NCBI RefSeq assembly: GCF_900176285.1
Contig: NZ_FWXF01000009.1
Location: 62,001-126,000, forward strand
Length of the DNA stretch: 64,000 nucleotides
Direction of reading: 5' to 3'
Source of the DNA: Desulfacinum hydrothermale DSM 13146
Lineage (GTDB): Bacteria; Desulfobacterota; Syntrophobacteria; Syntrophobacterales; DSM-9756
Each line of letters opens with the position of its first letter. Position 1 is the first letter of the stretch. A model generated the notes under the pieces. It was not told the DNA's origin. It saw nothing but the letters and a program-made list of their open reading frames with translations, and did no database searches. This document shows, in pieces, positions 16,987 through 26,169 of this stretch. Made by a program: the position numbers and the translations under genes.

Positions 16987-17622
16987 TCAAACCCACCAGT
17001 GGTCGTTTCCATCAAACCACCAGGCGGTCCAGTCGGTCTTCAGGATCTGCTCCGCCAGCTTCCTTCCCATGTCCGTATGGAGACGCTCCAGCGCATAACG
17101 CATCCATTCTTGGGCATAGGTGTTTCCCAGGTCCTTTTGCTGCTTGAGCTCCAGGATGAGATCCAATTGATCCGCATCGTGGGCCAGTCGGGAAGCCTCC
17201 GTTTGGCGTGAGCGGTATTCGTCCAGCAGGGCCTCCAGCTCGTCACCGAAGGGGAGGGCAGCGGCCAGGTGGGCCGTCGCTTTCCTTTCGTCCACCTGCA
17301 CGTATTGCTTGTTGACATAGTTCATGTCGCCTGTTCGGGCTTCCGGTAAATCGTGGAAGAGGCACAGGCAGACCACGCGAAAGGGATCGGGATGGTCCAC
17401 CAGCCGTGCAAGGCAAAAGCCGATGACGGCGACGCGGAAGGAATGATCCGCCACCGACTCGCGGCCGGTGCCCAGAAATTGAAAGCCCGACCGAGGGGTT
17501 TTTTTCAGCATGCCCACCTCGAAAAAGAAGTCGGCCAGTGCGCTCAGGTTCATCGGCTTATCTTGATCGGGTGATTCGGTGGGGTGTGTCACTTTCTTGT
17601 CATCCATCAACACGTCGGACAT
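16987..17622 (-). CDS. HD-domain phosphohydrolase (YfbR-like 5'-nucleotidase type)
   Basis: About 211 aa, an HD-superfamily metal-dependent phosphohydrolase. The H...HD...D ligands are visible as VADHSFRVA, LFHDLPEARTGD and HDADQLDLILE. The order and spacing resemble the YfbR/YGK1 group that dephosphorylates deoxynucleoside monophosphates, though the substrate is not certain. The start is uncertain: ATG at 17622 has GGGAAAGG almost touching it, GTG at 17613 would have ideal spacing, and ATG 17607 is also possible. It lies downstream of the SlyD-like gene on the same strand with a 138-base gap. Confidence 0.85.
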   Translation of the reverse strand: MSDVLMDDKKVTHPTESPDQDKPMNLSALADFFFEVGMLKKTPRSGFQFLGTGRESVADHSFRVAVIGFCLARLVDHPDPFRVVCLCLFHDLPEARTGDMNYVNKQYVQVDERKATAHLAAALPFGDELEALLDEYRSRQTEASRLAHDADQLDLILELKQQKDLGNTYAQEWMRYALERLHTDMGRKLAEQILKTDWTAWWFDGNDHWWV

Positions 17623-17760
17623 CCTTTCCCTACACCGGCGAGGCGCACGGCTTCTTTCGGTCGCCATGGGGTACGCCGGGACTCCGGTCCCTGCATCCCT
17701 TCGGTTCCGTAGACGCGCGCTTGAAATCGGCAGGCTCAGCCCGTGTCCGCCGGTCCCCAT

Positions 17761-18237
17761 TCATCGGCCTTGGCCCCGCACGGGGCTTTTGGCGGCTTTG
17801 ATCTCTTCCAGGGTGGCCCAGCGGACCCTTTCCACCGCCACCTGAAACCGGAAGGATCGCCCCGCCAAGGGGTGGGCGAAGCTCACCCGCAGGCGATCCC
17901 CTTCCACGGCCAGAACGCGAAACGGACGGAGGCACCGGTTCTCATCCATGGTGTGGCGAAGGTCGCCCACTTCCACCGGCCCCTCCTCCACCACCTCCCG
18001 CCGGGAAACATGGGACTCTTCCTCGGACTCCCCAGCAAAACGGCCCGGCTCCAGTACCACCTCGACCGTCGCCCCCTCATCGACGCCCATCAAAGCCTCT
18101 TCCAGGCCGGGCAACAGTCTGTCATGTCCCATGATGACTTCCATCTTATAGGGCCCCCTGGGGTAGTGGAAGCCTTGGGAGTCCACGGGTTCCAGGGTAT
18201 AGCGAAGTGTGACCATGGTGTTGGGCTGGATCTTCAC
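17761..18237 (-). CDS. FKBP-type peptidyl-prolyl cis-trans isomerase, SlyD-like
   Basis: A 158-aa SlyD-type prolyl isomerase and chaperone. It shows the FKBP core with GHDRLLPGLEEALMGVDEGATVEVVL (from about 37), an inserted-in-flap chaperone domain, and the closing FAHPLAGRSFRFQVAV plus VRWATLEEI typical of SlyD. The histidine-rich C-terminal tail of E. coli SlyD, which binds nickel, is missing, so a nickel-storage role is unlikely. The ATG at 18237 begins the usual MKIQPNTMVTLRYTL. Confidence 0.92.
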   Translation of the reverse strand: MKIQPNTMVTLRYTLEPVDSQGFHYPRGPYKMEVIMGHDRLLPGLEEALMGVDEGATVEVVLEPGRFAGESEEESHVSRREVVEEGPVEVGDLRHTMDENRCLRPFRVLAVEGDRLRVSFAHPLAGRSFRFQVAVERVRWATLEEIKAAKSPVRGQGR

Positions 18238-18550
18238 GATACGATTCCCTCTGATTCGTCGCCTTTGTGAGCATTTCCGGGCTCGTCACTTCAGCGCAAG
18301 AAGTCCAAACTTAGGCGTCCCTGCAGGCTTTGCAAGGCGCACCGTCGGTTCCTCTGTTTCGAGACGGCGTGTCGTTTCGTGGCACGCAACCGTTCGCAAA
18401 GCAGGACGGGCTCATGAGCGCCCCGGAACGCTGACACCCAAAAAACCAACCGATTCTCCGGGGCTCGGCCGGCCCTTCGCCCGGTTCCAACCCCGCGCTC
18501 CGCCACCCACTCCGCGAACCGTCTTCACATTCAGGATCGTACAGTGGCCT

Positions 18551-18565
18551 TCCTTTGTCAAAGGA
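18551..18565. promoter_or_regulatory. 15-bp dyad upstream of the ilvB promoter, possible operator
   Basis: TCCTTTGTCAAAGGA is perfectly symmetric around one central base and lies 38 bases upstream of the predicted -35 of ilvB. The short centre makes an RNA hairpin unlikely, so an operator for a dimeric regulator is the better reading. The regulator is unknown. Confidence 0.4.
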
Positions 18566-18603
18566 GGGCTTATTTTGTGAACAAAGACGCTTTTTTGCTT
18601 TAG

Positions 18604-18632
18604 TTGACAGCCCCTCTCCTTTTCTCTAAAGT
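18604..18632 (+). promoter_or_regulatory. Predicted sigma-70 promoter for ilvBNC
   Basis: TTGACA (18604-18609) and TAAAGT (18627-18632) are exactly 17 bases apart, about 117 bases upstream of the ilvB ATG. The 18238-18749 interval otherwise has no gene; I found no T-box sequence and no leader peptide rich in Ile/Val/Leu codons. Confidence 0.65.
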
Positions 18633-18749
18633 GGGTCCCCAATCATGGAATTTTCAGTGAAGAACATGGGTTAGCTGTAGTAAAACTTTTTTTCGAAAGG
18701 ACGCCCACGACCCAGGTTCCGGTGTCCTTGCCAGTCTTTGAGGGAGGCC

Positions 18750-20468
18750 ATGAAACGCACAGGGGCGCAAATCTTTTTTGAATGCTTGAAGCGGGAAAAC
18801 GTGGAGGTCATCTTCGGATTTCCCGGCGGTGCCGTGATCGACCTCTACCACGAAATGCCCAAGCATGACATTCGCCACATCCTGGTTCGCCACGAACAGG
18901 GCGCCGCCCACATGGCGGACGGCTATGCGCGGGCCACGGGCAAGGTGGGTGTCTGTCTGGTCACCTCCGGCCCTGGCGCCACCAACACGGTGACCGGGAT
19001 CGCCACGGCCTATATGGATTCGGTACCCATGGTGGTTTTCACCGGCCAAGTACCCACGGCCCTGATTGGCAACGACGCCTTCCAGGAAGTGGATATCGTG
19101 GGGATTACGCGCCCGTGTACCAAGCACAATTACCTGGTGAAAGACGTACGGGATTTGGCCCGAGTGATTCGCGAAGCCTTCTACCTGGCGCGAACGGGCC
19201 GGCCGGGGCCGGTCCTGGTGGATCTGCCGAAGGATGTGATCCAGGCATCCACGGACTTCCGCTATCCCAAGCGGGTGCAACTGCCGGGTTACCGCCCCAC
19301 CGTCGAGCCCCATGCGGGGCAGATCAATCGGGCCTGGGACCTGCTGCGAAAGGCGAAGCGGCCCGTCATCTATGCGGGAGGCGGTGTCATCAGCTCCAGT
19401 GCTCACCGGGAACTGACCCGGCTGGCGGAAGCCTTGCAAGCCCCGGTCACCACCACCCTCATGGGCTTGGGCGGTTTTCCGGCCGTGGTTCGCAATGACA
19501 AGGGCCAACGGGAATTGCACCCCCTGTGGCTCGGGATGCTCGGTATGCACGGCACCTTTCGGGCCAACATGGCCGTTCAAAACTGCGACGTGCTCTTTGC
19601 CGTGGGCGCCCGCTTCGATGACCGCGTGACGGGTAAGATTTCCGGCTTTGCGCCCAAGGCCAAGATCATCCACATCGACGTGGACCCCACCAGTATTTCC
19701 AAAAACGTGGTGGTGGACATCCCCATTGTGGGGGACTGCAAGGCCGCATTGCGAAAGCTCAATGACATCGCAAAACAAGAACCCCTTGAGAATGTGGATG
19801 ACCTCCGGGCTCCCTGGCTCGAGCAGATACACCAATGGCGGGAAACCTACCCGCTGGCCTACAAGAAGGAAGGCAACGGCATCAAGCCCCAGTATGTGGT
19901 GGAAAAGATCTTCGAGTTGGCCGATGAGGAGACCATCATCACCACCGAAGTGGGCCAGAACCAGATGTGGGCGGCCCAGTATTACCACTTTGCCAAACCG
20001 CGCACGCTGCTCACCTCGGGCGGCTTGGGGACCATGGGCTATGGACTTCCGGCGGCCATCGGAGCCCAGGCGGCCTTTCCCGACCGGTTGGTGATCGATG
20101 TGGCCGGCGACGGCAGTATCCAGATGAACATCCAGGAACTCATTACCGCCGTGTGCAATGAGCTGCCCGTTAAGGTGGCGATTCTCAATAACCGCTATTT
20201 GGGCATGGTCCGTCAGTGGCAGGAGCTTTTCTACGACAAGAACTTCTGTGCCACCTGTCTGGATGCCTCACCGGACTTCGTGCGTTTGGCCGAAGCCTAT
20301 GGGGCGGTGGGGCTTCGTGCCAAGAGCATGGAGGAGGTGGAGCCGGTTTTGCGTGAGGCCCTATCCGTTCAAAAGCCGGTTCTTATGGATTTTTGGGTCA
20401 GCCCCGAAGAGGGCGTCTACCCCATGGTCCCTGCAGGCAAGAACATTTCGGAGATGTTGCTGGTGTGA
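18750..20468 (+). CDS. ilvB: Acetolactate synthase large subunit
   Basis: Catalytic subunit of acetohydroxyacid synthase, which condenses two pyruvates, or pyruvate and 2-oxobutyrate, in the first common step of valine, leucine and isoleucine synthesis. The 572-aa protein has the ThDP-activating Glu region [20 protein letters not shown], the central FAD-binding domain, and the C-terminal ThDP motif [12 protein letters not shown]...NN. Length is normal for IlvB. The ATG at 18750 ([13 protein letters not shown]) matches family starts and follows GGGAGG closely; the upstream in-frame TTG is rejected. ilvN begins two bases after the stop. Confidence 0.97.
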   Translation: MKRTGAQIFFECLKRENVEVIFGFPGGAVIDLYHEMPKHDIRHILVRHEQGAAHMADGYARATGKVGVCLVTSGPGATNTVTGIATAYMDSVPMVVFTGQVPTALIGNDAFQEVDIVGITRPCTKHNYLVKDVRDLARVIREAFYLARTGRPGPVLVDLPKDVIQASTDFRYPKRVQLPGYRPTVEPHAGQINRAWDLLRKAKRPVIYAGGGVISSSAHRELTRLAEALQAPVTTTLMGLGGFPAVVRNDKGQRELHPLWLGMLGMHGTFRANMAVQNCDVLFAVGARFDDRVTGKISGFAPKAKIIHIDVDPTSISKNVVVDIPIVGDCKAALRKLNDIAKQEPLENVDDLRAPWLEQIHQWRETYPLAYKKEGNGIKPQYVVEKIFELADEETIITTEVGQNQMWAAQYYHFAKPRTLLTSGGLGTMGYGLPAAIGAQAAFPDRLVIDVAGDGSIQMNIQELITAVCNELPVKVAILNNRYLGMVRQWQELFYDKNFCATCLDASPDFVRLAEAYGAVGLRAKSMEEVEPVLREALSVQKPVLMDFWVSPEEGVYPMVPAGKNISEMLLV

Positions 20469-20470
20469 CG

Positions 20471-20971
20471 ATGGACAAAAAAAACGGACTGCGACATACC
20501 ATTGGCGTGTTGGTGGAAAACCAGCCCGGCGTGCTCTCGCGCGTGGCGGGGCTTTTCAGCGGGCGGGGCTTCAACATCGAGTCCCTCACGGTGGCCGTGA
20601 CCAATGAGCCGGGGCTTTCGCGCATCACCCTGGTGACATCCGGAGATCAGCATATCCTGGAACAGATCATCAAGCAGCTCAATAAGCTGATCAACGTGAT
20701 CAAGGTGATCGACTTTCGCGATACCGAGTTTGTGGAGCGGGAGATGGCCCTGATTAAGGTGCGGGCCGAGCAGGCCACCCGGGCGGAGGTCTTGCGGATC
20801 GTCGATATCTTTCGGGCCAAGGTGGTGGACGTGAGTCCCCATTTCTTTACCATTGAAGTGACGGGAGACGATGGCAAGATCAACGCCATCCTGGAGCTCC
20901 TGGGACAGATCGGCATCGTGGAGGTGGCCCGAACCGGCAAGGCGGCCTTGGCCCGCGCCAAGAAGCGCTGA
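20471..20971 (+). CDS. ilvN: Acetolactate synthase small (regulatory) subunit
   Basis: A 166-aa regulatory subunit of acetohydroxyacid synthase. The N-terminal ACT domain has the hallmark HTIGVLVENQPGVLSRVAGL and FSGRGFNIESLTV (from about residue 7), which binds valine for feedback inhibition; the C-terminal half matches the longer IlvH/IlvN type (about 160 aa). It starts two bases after ilvB, so the two are translationally coupled and should form a 1:1 complex. Confidence 0.96.
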   Translation: MDKKNGLRHTIGVLVENQPGVLSRVAGLFSGRGFNIESLTVAVTNEPGLSRITLVTSGDQHILEQIIKQLNKLINVIKVIDFRDTEFVEREMALIKVRAEQATRAEVLRIVDIFRAKVVDVSPHFFTIEVTGDDGKINAILELLGQIGIVEVARTGKAALARAKKR

Positions 20972-21023
20972 GCGCTCAGCGGACCGGATAGATTAGGGTC
21001 CCCTGTGGAGCAGATCATAGACC

Positions 21024-21080
21024 CCCGCCTCCGTGCAGGTGGGAAGGGCGCAGCCTTCCCACCCAAGGCGGGCGTTTTTT
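21024..21080 (+). terminator. Two-tier hairpin with T-run between ilvN and ilvC
   Basis: An outer 7-bp stem CCCGCCT/AGGCGGG (21024-21030 with 21066-21072) encloses a perfect 10-bp inner stem GGTGGGAAGG/CCTTCCCACC (21038-21047 with 21054-21063), followed by CGTTTTTT. This is an intrinsic terminator in shape, yet it sits inside the ilv cluster, so it may act as a partial terminator or attenuator that lowers ilvC transcription relative to ilvBN. Confidence 0.75.
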
Positions 21081-21120
21081 GCAACCATCCCCTGGGAAGG
21101 GAGACGTAGGAGGAGAGTGA

Positions 21121-22122
21121 ATGCGGATTTTCTATGACGCGGATGCGGATGCGAAGGTGTTGCAGGGAAAAAAGGTGGCTGTGATCGGATACGGCAGTCA
21201 GGGGCACGCCCAGGCCCAGAATCTGCGCGACAGTGGCATGGACGTTATCGTGGGCCAACGGCCCGGGTCGGCGAACTACCAAAAGGCCGTGGAAGACGGT
21301 TTTGAGCCGGTGAGTGCGCGGGAGGCGGCCGAAGCGGCCGATGTGATCCAGATGCTGGTCCCCGACCACATTCAGGCTCAGCTCTACCGTGACGATGTGG
21401 CCCCTTTCATGAGTGCGGGAAAGACGCTCCTCTTTTCCCACGGGTTCAACATCCATTTTGGGCAAATTGTCCCCCCGGCGGATGTGGACGTGGTGATGGT
21501 GGCTCCCAAGGGCCCCGGTCACCTGGTGCGAAGCGAATACGTGCGGGGCGCCGGAGTTCCCGCTCTGGTGGCCGTCGAGCAGGACGCCACCGGCCAGGCC
21601 CTGCAGACCGCTCTGGCCTACGCCAAGGGCATCGGTGCCACCCGGGCGGGTGTTATGGAGACCACCTTTCAGGAAGAGACGGAAACGGACCTGTTCGGCG
21701 AACAGGCTGTTCTTTGCGGCGGCGTTTCGGAACTCATCAAGGCGGGGTTTGAGACCTTGGTGGAGGCCGGATACCAGCCGGAAATCGCCTTTTTCGAGTG
21801 CATGCATGAATTGAAGTTGATCGTGGATCTCATCTACCAAGGCGGCCTGTCCTACATGCGCTATTCCATCAGCGATACGGCCGAATACGGCGATTACACC
21901 CGGGGCCGGCGCATCATCACGGACGAAACGCGCAAGGAGATGAAGAAGATCCTTCGGGAGATCCAGACGGGCCAGTTCGCCCGAGAGTGGATCCTGGAAA
22001 ACCAGGCGGGGACGGCCATGTTCCGGTCCATGCGCCGGCGGGAGCGCGCCCATCAGGTGGAAGAGGTGGGGGCGCGCCTTCGGGCCATGATGCCTTTCCT
22101 GGAGCCCAAGAAATTCGACTAA
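21121..22122 (+). CDS. ilvC: Ketol-acid reductoisomerase
   Basis: Converts acetolactate (or acetohydroxybutyrate) to the dihydroxy acid with NADPH and Mg2+, the second step of branched-chain synthesis. The 333-aa class I enzyme has the Rossmann motif [15 protein letters not shown] (from residue 21) and the acidic metal site [14 protein letters not shown], then [18 protein letters not shown]. The ATG at 21121 follows GTAGGAGGAGA. It comes 149 bases after ilvN with a terminator-like hairpin between, so expression may be partly separate. Confidence 0.97.
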   Translation: MRIFYDADADAKVLQGKKVAVIGYGSQGHAQAQNLRDSGMDVIVGQRPGSANYQKAVEDGFEPVSAREAAEAADVIQMLVPDHIQAQLYRDDVAPFMSAGKTLLFSHGFNIHFGQIVPPADVDVVMVAPKGPGHLVRSEYVRGAGVPALVAVEQDATGQALQTALAYAKGIGATRAGVMETTFQEETETDLFGEQAVLCGGVSELIKAGFETLVEAGYQPEIAFFECMHELKLIVDLIYQGGLSYMRYSISDTAEYGDYTRGRRIITDETRKEMKKILREIQTGQFAREWILENQAGTAMFRSMRRRERAHQVEEVGARLRAMMPFLEPKKFD

Positions 22123-22147
22123 AGAGGATTTTCCAGTCATCAGAGGT

Positions 22148-22200
22148 CACCGCGGCAGCTGTTCGAGCAACAAAAACCTTGCAGCTCCCGCGGTGGTTTT
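22148..22200 (+). terminator. Possible terminator after ilvC
   Basis: CACCGCGG (22148-22155) pairs with CCGCGGTG (22188-22195), followed by GTTTTG. The loop is long (32 nt) and the T-run short, so this is only a weak terminator candidate. Confidence 0.35.
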
Positions 22201-22220
22201 GTATGGAGAACCGGCCCTCG

Positions 22221-22440
22221 GAGCTTTTCTGAGAACGCCCAGGTTGCTCCCTTCTTGTACGAACGGAAGGTTGGGACCACCAGGCGGGCCTGTGCTGCCA
22301 GCCGGGCCTTTAAGCAGGGGCGGGTTCCGAACCCGCCCCACCTAGGCTGCCCGAGAATTCCAAAAGCACCAGGGGGCCGGTAGAATTTCAACTGGTCAGA
22401 AAAGCCCAAAAGGAAGAGAGGCCATTATCAGAAAGCCTCC
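22221..22440 (+). repeat. Dispersed intergenic repeat, copy 2 (best-preserved)
   Basis: The clearest copy of the family. The left module is GCCCAGGTTGCTCCCTTCTT then GTACGAACGGAAGGTTGGGA, followed by CAGGCGGGCCTGTGCTGCCA; the central palindrome has 11-bp arms GGGGCGGGTTC/GAACCCGCCCC around a single base (22317-22339); the right module runs CCACCTAGGCTGCCCGAGAA to about 22440. It fills the ilvC-psd gap. Confidence 0.8.
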
Positions 22441-22469
22441 TGGTGAACCGGCTCGAAAGGAGCACGCCA

Positions 22470-23135
22470 TTGCCCGGTAATGATTTCCGAAAGCGATCCC
22501 GGCACATTCCCTTTGCCCGCGAGGGGTTGCCCTATGTTTCGGCCGCCGGCTTCGCCACTCTGGTGAGTGCGGTGTCCCACTGGCATCCCGTCACGGTCAT
22601 CTTGCTCACGGTGACCCTGCTCATGGTGCACTTCTTTCGTGACCCCGTGCGCTGGTCCAACGCCGAGGCGGGGGAGGTGATCTGTCCTGCGGACGGACGG
22701 ATCATCGCCGTGGAAAAGCAAGAGGAAACGTGCTTTACCGACCGTCCCATGTGGAAGATCAGCATCTTCATGAATATCTTTGACGTGCATGTGAACCGGG
22801 TTCCGGTGAGCGGTCGCGTGGCCGGCCTCCATTATCGAAAAGGCCGATTCCTGGCGGCGAACAAGAAACGTGCTGGTCTGGAAAATGAACAAAACTGGCT
22901 CTGGATCCAGACGGATAGCGGCTCCGACGTGGTACTCACCCAGGTGGCCGGGCTCATTGCCCGACGCATTGTGTGCTGGCCCCGAGTGGGCGATTCGGTC
23001 CTGCGCGGAGAACGGTTCGGCATGATCCGTTTCGGTTCGCGTGTGGACGTCTATATTCCATTGGAGGGCGAGGTCCTGGTAACCAAAGGTCAGAAGGTCT
23101 TCGCCGGGGAGACGATTCTATGTCGCATTCAATGA
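22470..23135 (+). CDS. psd: Phosphatidylserine decarboxylase proenzyme
   Basis: Makes phosphatidylethanolamine from phosphatidylserine at the inner membrane. At 221 aa this is the short PSD-A type, self-cleaved at Gly-Ser in RFGSRVDVYIP near the C-terminus to give the pyruvoyl group. One hydrophobic hairpin (FATLVSAVSHWHPVTVILLT) follows the N-terminus, then HFFRDPVRW and CPADGRI, typical of the family. I chose TTG 22470 because AAAGGAG ends 7 bases upstream; a GTG at 22443 would add nine residues but lacks a site. Its stop overlaps the pssA start region, so the two are coupled. Confidence 0.94.
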   Translation: MPGNDFRKRSRHIPFAREGLPYVSAAGFATLVSAVSHWHPVTVILLTVTLLMVHFFRDPVRWSNAEAGEVICPADGRIIAVEKQEETCFTDRPMWKISIFMNIFDVHVNRVPVSGRVAGLHYRKGRFLAANKKRAGLENEQNWLWIQTDSGSDVVLTQVAGLIARRIVCWPRVGDSVLRGERFGMIRFGSRVDVYIPLEGEVLVTKGQKVFAGETILCRIQ

Positions 23136-23971
23136 ACACCAACAGGAATCCGGCCAGGAAGAAGAAACGCAAACGCCGAAACCCGGAAGAGGAAACCTCC
23201 CGGGGTACTTACATCCTGCCCAATCTGTTCACCACGGGGAATCTGTTTGCGGGTTTTTACGGCATCGTGAGCAGCATCAACGGCCACTACTTTCATGCCG
23301 CCGTGGCCATTCTGGTCTCGTGTGTTTTCGACATCCTGGACGGGAAAGTGGCTCGCTTTGCAAAGGCCACCAGCCGCTTTGGAATCGAATACGATTCGTT
23401 GGCGGACCTGGTGGCCTTCGGCGTGGGGCCTGCGCTGCTCATCTACCTGTGGGCATTGCAGCCCTTTGGCCGACTGGGCTGGCTGGCGGGCTTTGTTTTC
23501 GTGGCCTGCGGAGCGCTGCGTTTGGCCCGCTTCAACGTCCAGGCAGGGCAGGGCCCTTCCAATTACTTCGTGGGACTGCCCATCCCCGGGGCCGCCTGCA
23601 TGATCGCCACCACCGTCCTTTTTCTATTCAAGATCAAGGGCCAGAGCTACAACCCGACCCTCGTGATCTTCCTCCTGGAAGCCTACGTTTTGGGATTTCT
23701 CATGGTCAGCAACATTCCCTTCAACAGCTTCAAGGAAATGGAAGTGATCAAGGGAAAGCCGCTGCCCGCGCTTTTTGTGCTGGTCTTGCTTCTGACGGTT
23801 GTGGCCGCCAAGCCGCCGGTGATGCTCTTTCTCATGTTCAGCGCCTACGTACTTTCGGGGCCCGTCACCTACCTGGTGAAACGGTTCCGAAAAAAGCGGG
23901 CGCTGGAAACCGATGATGAGGGCGTCGCCGAAGGCCACTCGCCGCCCGCAGGGCTCCATTCCCAAAGCTGA
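23120..23971 (+). CDS. pssA: CDP-diacylglycerol-serine O-phosphatidyltransferase
   Basis: Joins serine to CDP-diacylglycerol to make phosphatidylserine, the substrate of the upstream Psd. The 283-aa integral membrane protein has the CDP-alcohol phosphotransferase motif DGKVARFAKATSRFGIEYDS (D-G-x2-A-R-x8-G-x3-D-x3-D, completed by D in LADL), about seven hydrophobic segments, and a very basic N-terminus (NPARKKKRKRRNP). ATG 23120 follows GGGGAG and overlaps psd by 16 bases; an in-frame ATG at 23132 overlaps the psd stop. Length is normal for the membrane-bound PssA type. Confidence 0.95.
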   Translation: MSHSMNTNRNPARKKKRKRRNPEEETSRGTYILPNLFTTGNLFAGFYGIVSSINGHYFHAAVAILVSCVFDILDGKVARFAKATSRFGIEYDSLADLVAFGVGPALLIYLWALQPFGRLGWLAGFVFVACGALRLARFNVQAGQGPSNYFVGLPIPGAACMIATTVLFLFKIKGQSYNPTLVIFLLEAYVLGFLMVSNIPFNSFKEMEVIKGKPLPALFVLVLLLTVVAAKPPVMLFLMFSAYVLSGPVTYLVKRFRKKRALETDDEGVAEGHSPPAGLHSQS

Positions 23972-24126
23972 ATGGAAACAGGGTCCAGAGGCCCACGGTC
24001 CGGTCCACAGGCGGATCGGCCTTTGGGACGCCCCGAGGGCGGCGCTCGCCGCTTGCCACGCGGAACGACGCCCTTTGCACATCTTTTTTCTCTACGGACT
24101 GCTAGATGATGAGAGGATGAGCGACC

Positions 24127-25389
24127 ATGTCCATGACGCTTGCCGAAAAGATCCTCGCCGCCCATGCCGGGCGCGAGCGCGTGGAACCCGGACAGCTACT
24201 GGAAGTCTCCGTGGACTTCTGCCTGGGAAATGACATCACCGCTCCCATCGCCATCCAGGCCTTTCGCGAGGCCGGGGTGGACAAGGTGTTCGACCCCGAG
24301 CGCATTGCGCTGATTCCGGACCATTTCGTTCCCAACAAGGACATCGCATCGGCCATGCAGGTGAAGATGCTGCGTGATTTCGCCCGAGAACAGGGCATTC
24401 CGCACTATTACGAAGTGGGACGTATGGGCATCGAACACGCGCTTCTTCCCGAACAGGGCCTGGTCCTTCCGGGTGATGTGGTCATCGGTGCCGACAGTCA
24501 CACGTGCACCTACGGCGCTCTGGGGGCCTTCGCCACCGGCGTGGGGAGCACGGATCTGGCCGCCGCCATGGTTCTGGGTACCACGTGGTTCAAGGTGCCG
24601 GCCTCCATCAAGTTCGTCTACCACGGCCGGAGAAAGCCCTGGGTGGGAGGCAAGGACCTGATCCTCCATACCATTGGACAGATCGGGGTGGACGGGGCCC
24701 GTTACATGGCCATGGAGTTCACCGGACCGGTGGTGCAGGACCTGCCCATGAGCCACCGCATGACCATGTCCAACATGGCCATCGAGGCGGGAGCCAAGGT
24801 GGGCCTCATTGAACCCGATCAGATCACGCGTGACTATGTGGACGGAAGAGCCCAGCGCTCGTACGTCTTCCATCAAAGCGATCCGGACGCCCGGTATGAA
24901 GCGGTCTACGATTGGGACGTCTCTTCCCTGGATCCCATGGTGGCCCTGCCGCACCTTCCGGAAAACGTGAAACCGGTGACGGAACTTCCCGAGATCTCCA
25001 TTGACCAGGTGGTGATCGGCAGTTGCACCAACGGCCGTCTGGACGATCTGCGGGAAGCAGCCGCGGTCCTTAAGGGCCACAAGGTGAGCGACCATGTTCG
25101 CTGCATCATCATTCCGGCAACCCAGCGCATCTATCGCCAAGCCATGCAGGAAGGCCTTCTGGAGATCTTCCTGGAAGCCAACGCGGCGGTGAGCACTCCC
25201 ACGTGTGGACCCTGCCTGGGTGGACACATGGGGATTCTGGCCCAAGGAGAAAGGGCGGTGGCCACAACCAACCGCAATTTCGTGGGCCGAATGGGACATC
25301 CGGAAAGCGAGGTTTATCTCAGCTCGCCGGCGGTGGCGGCCGCTTCGGCCGTCCTTGGACGCATCGCTCACCCGGAAGAAGTACACTAA
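24127..25389 (+). CDS. leuC: 3-isopropylmalate dehydratase large subunit (HacA/LeuC2 type)
   Basis: Aconitase-family subunit that isomerises 2- to 3-isopropylmalate in leucine synthesis, with an oxygen-labile 4Fe-4S cluster. The cluster cysteines are Cys300 (GSCTNGR), Cys360 and Cys363 ([11 protein letters not shown]). At 420 aa it is the shorter archaeal/HacA-like type rather than the about 465-aa enterobacterial LeuC. ATG 24127 has GAGAGGA at good distance; ATG 24133 is an alternative. leuD follows 23 bases later. Homoaconitase activity cannot be excluded by sequence, but the leuA and ilv genes nearby favour leucine synthesis. Confidence 0.95.
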   Translation: MSMTLAEKILAAHAGRERVEPGQLLEVSVDFCLGNDITAPIAIQAFREAGVDKVFDPERIALIPDHFVPNKDIASAMQVKMLRDFAREQGIPHYYEVGRMGIEHALLPEQGLVLPGDVVIGADSHTCTYGALGAFATGVGSTDLAAAMVLGTTWFKVPASIKFVYHGRRKPWVGGKDLILHTIGQIGVDGARYMAMEFTGPVVQDLPMSHRMTMSNMAIEAGAKVGLIEPDQITRDYVDGRAQRSYVFHQSDPDARYEAVYDWDVSSLDPMVALPHLPENVKPVTELPEISIDQVVIGSCTNGRLDDLREAAAVLKGHKVSDHVRCIIIPATQRIYRQAMQEGLLEIFLEANAAVSTPTCGPCLGGHMGILAQGERAVATTNRNFVGRMGHPESEVYLSSPAVAAASAVLGRIAHPEEVH

Positions 25390-25412
25390 GCACCCACACG
25401 AAGGGGACTCAC

Positions 25413-25946
25413 ATGGGCTGTGCATGTTGCCATACCTCAAAGAAAGCCAACGTCTTGAGCGGTCGGACCTGGATCTTCGGCGACGATGTGGATACGGACG
25501 CCATCATCCCCGCCCGCTACCTGAACACCTCCGATCCCAAGGAGCTGGCGTTCCATTGCATGGAAGACGCCGATCCGACCTTTCCGTCCAAGGTGCAACC
25601 GGGCGACATCATCGTGGCCGGGAAAAACTTTGGTTGCGGCTCGTCACGCGAGCACGCTCCCATCGCCATCAAGGGGGCCGGGGTGGCCTGCGTGGTGGCC
25701 AAGAGCTTTGCGCGGATCTTCTACCGCAACGCCTTCAACATGGGACTCCCCATCCTGGAATGCCCCCAGGCGGTGGAAGATGTGAAAGAAGGCGATCAAT
25801 TGGAAATCGATCTTGGCTCGGGGACCATCCAAAACCTTTCCACGGGACAGACCTATCAGGCCCAACCCATCCCTCCCTTCATGATGGAATTGTTGGAGGC
25901 GGGGGGGCTCATGGCTTATGTAAAAAAGCGCGTCCAGGCAGCCTGA
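25413..25946 (+). CDS. leuD: 3-isopropylmalate dehydratase small subunit with Cys-rich N-terminus
   Basis: Swivel-domain partner of LeuC. The core begins RTWIFGDDVDTDAIIPARYL (about residue 19) and includes NFGCGSSREHAPIAIKGAG, the substrate-recognition loop. Total 177 aa against about 160-165 for the family. The extra N-terminal residues MGCACCHTSKKANVLSG carry three cysteines and a histidine, which is not part of the usual LeuD fold. The ATG at 25413 is the only start with a ribosome site (AAGGGG), so the extension appears genuine. It may hold metal or redox-sense, but that is speculation. Confidence 0.95.
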   Translation: MGCACCHTSKKANVLSGRTWIFGDDVDTDAIIPARYLNTSDPKELAFHCMEDADPTFPSKVQPGDIIVAGKNFGCGSSREHAPIAIKGAGVACVVAKSFARIFYRNAFNMGLPILECPQAVEDVKEGDQLEIDLGSGTIQNLSTGQTYQAQPIPPFMMELLEAGGLMAYVKKRVQAA

Positions 25947-25992
25947 GGCACGACTTGGGTGAGTGTGGATTGCCCGGCCAGGCCGCTGTGAG

Positions 25993-26032
25993 GGGTCCGG
26001 CGTGAGGCGTTCCTGTCTACGCTTCCGGACCC
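25993..26032 (+). terminator. Hairpin after leuD
   Basis: GGGTCCGG (25993-26000) pairs with CCGGACCC (26025-26032) across a 24-base loop that includes CGT/ACG. No T-run follows, so it may be an RNA-stabilising or processing structure as much as a terminator. Confidence 0.35.
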
Positions 26033-26169
26033 GAGCCATTGGCCGTGCATCGCTCGCCACGGCTTTCTTTTCAGGCCGCTGCGGCGCGCCATGATGCGCA
26101 ATTCCATCATTGCCGCCGGCCCCCAAAGGGCTGGGCGCCGATTCATCTTCATGGACAAGAGGGGGAACA

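Noticed and set aside
18238-18749. T-box or Ile/Val/Leu attenuator upstream of ilvB.
   Set aside because: No T-box sequence and no leader peptide rich in branched-chain codons is visible.
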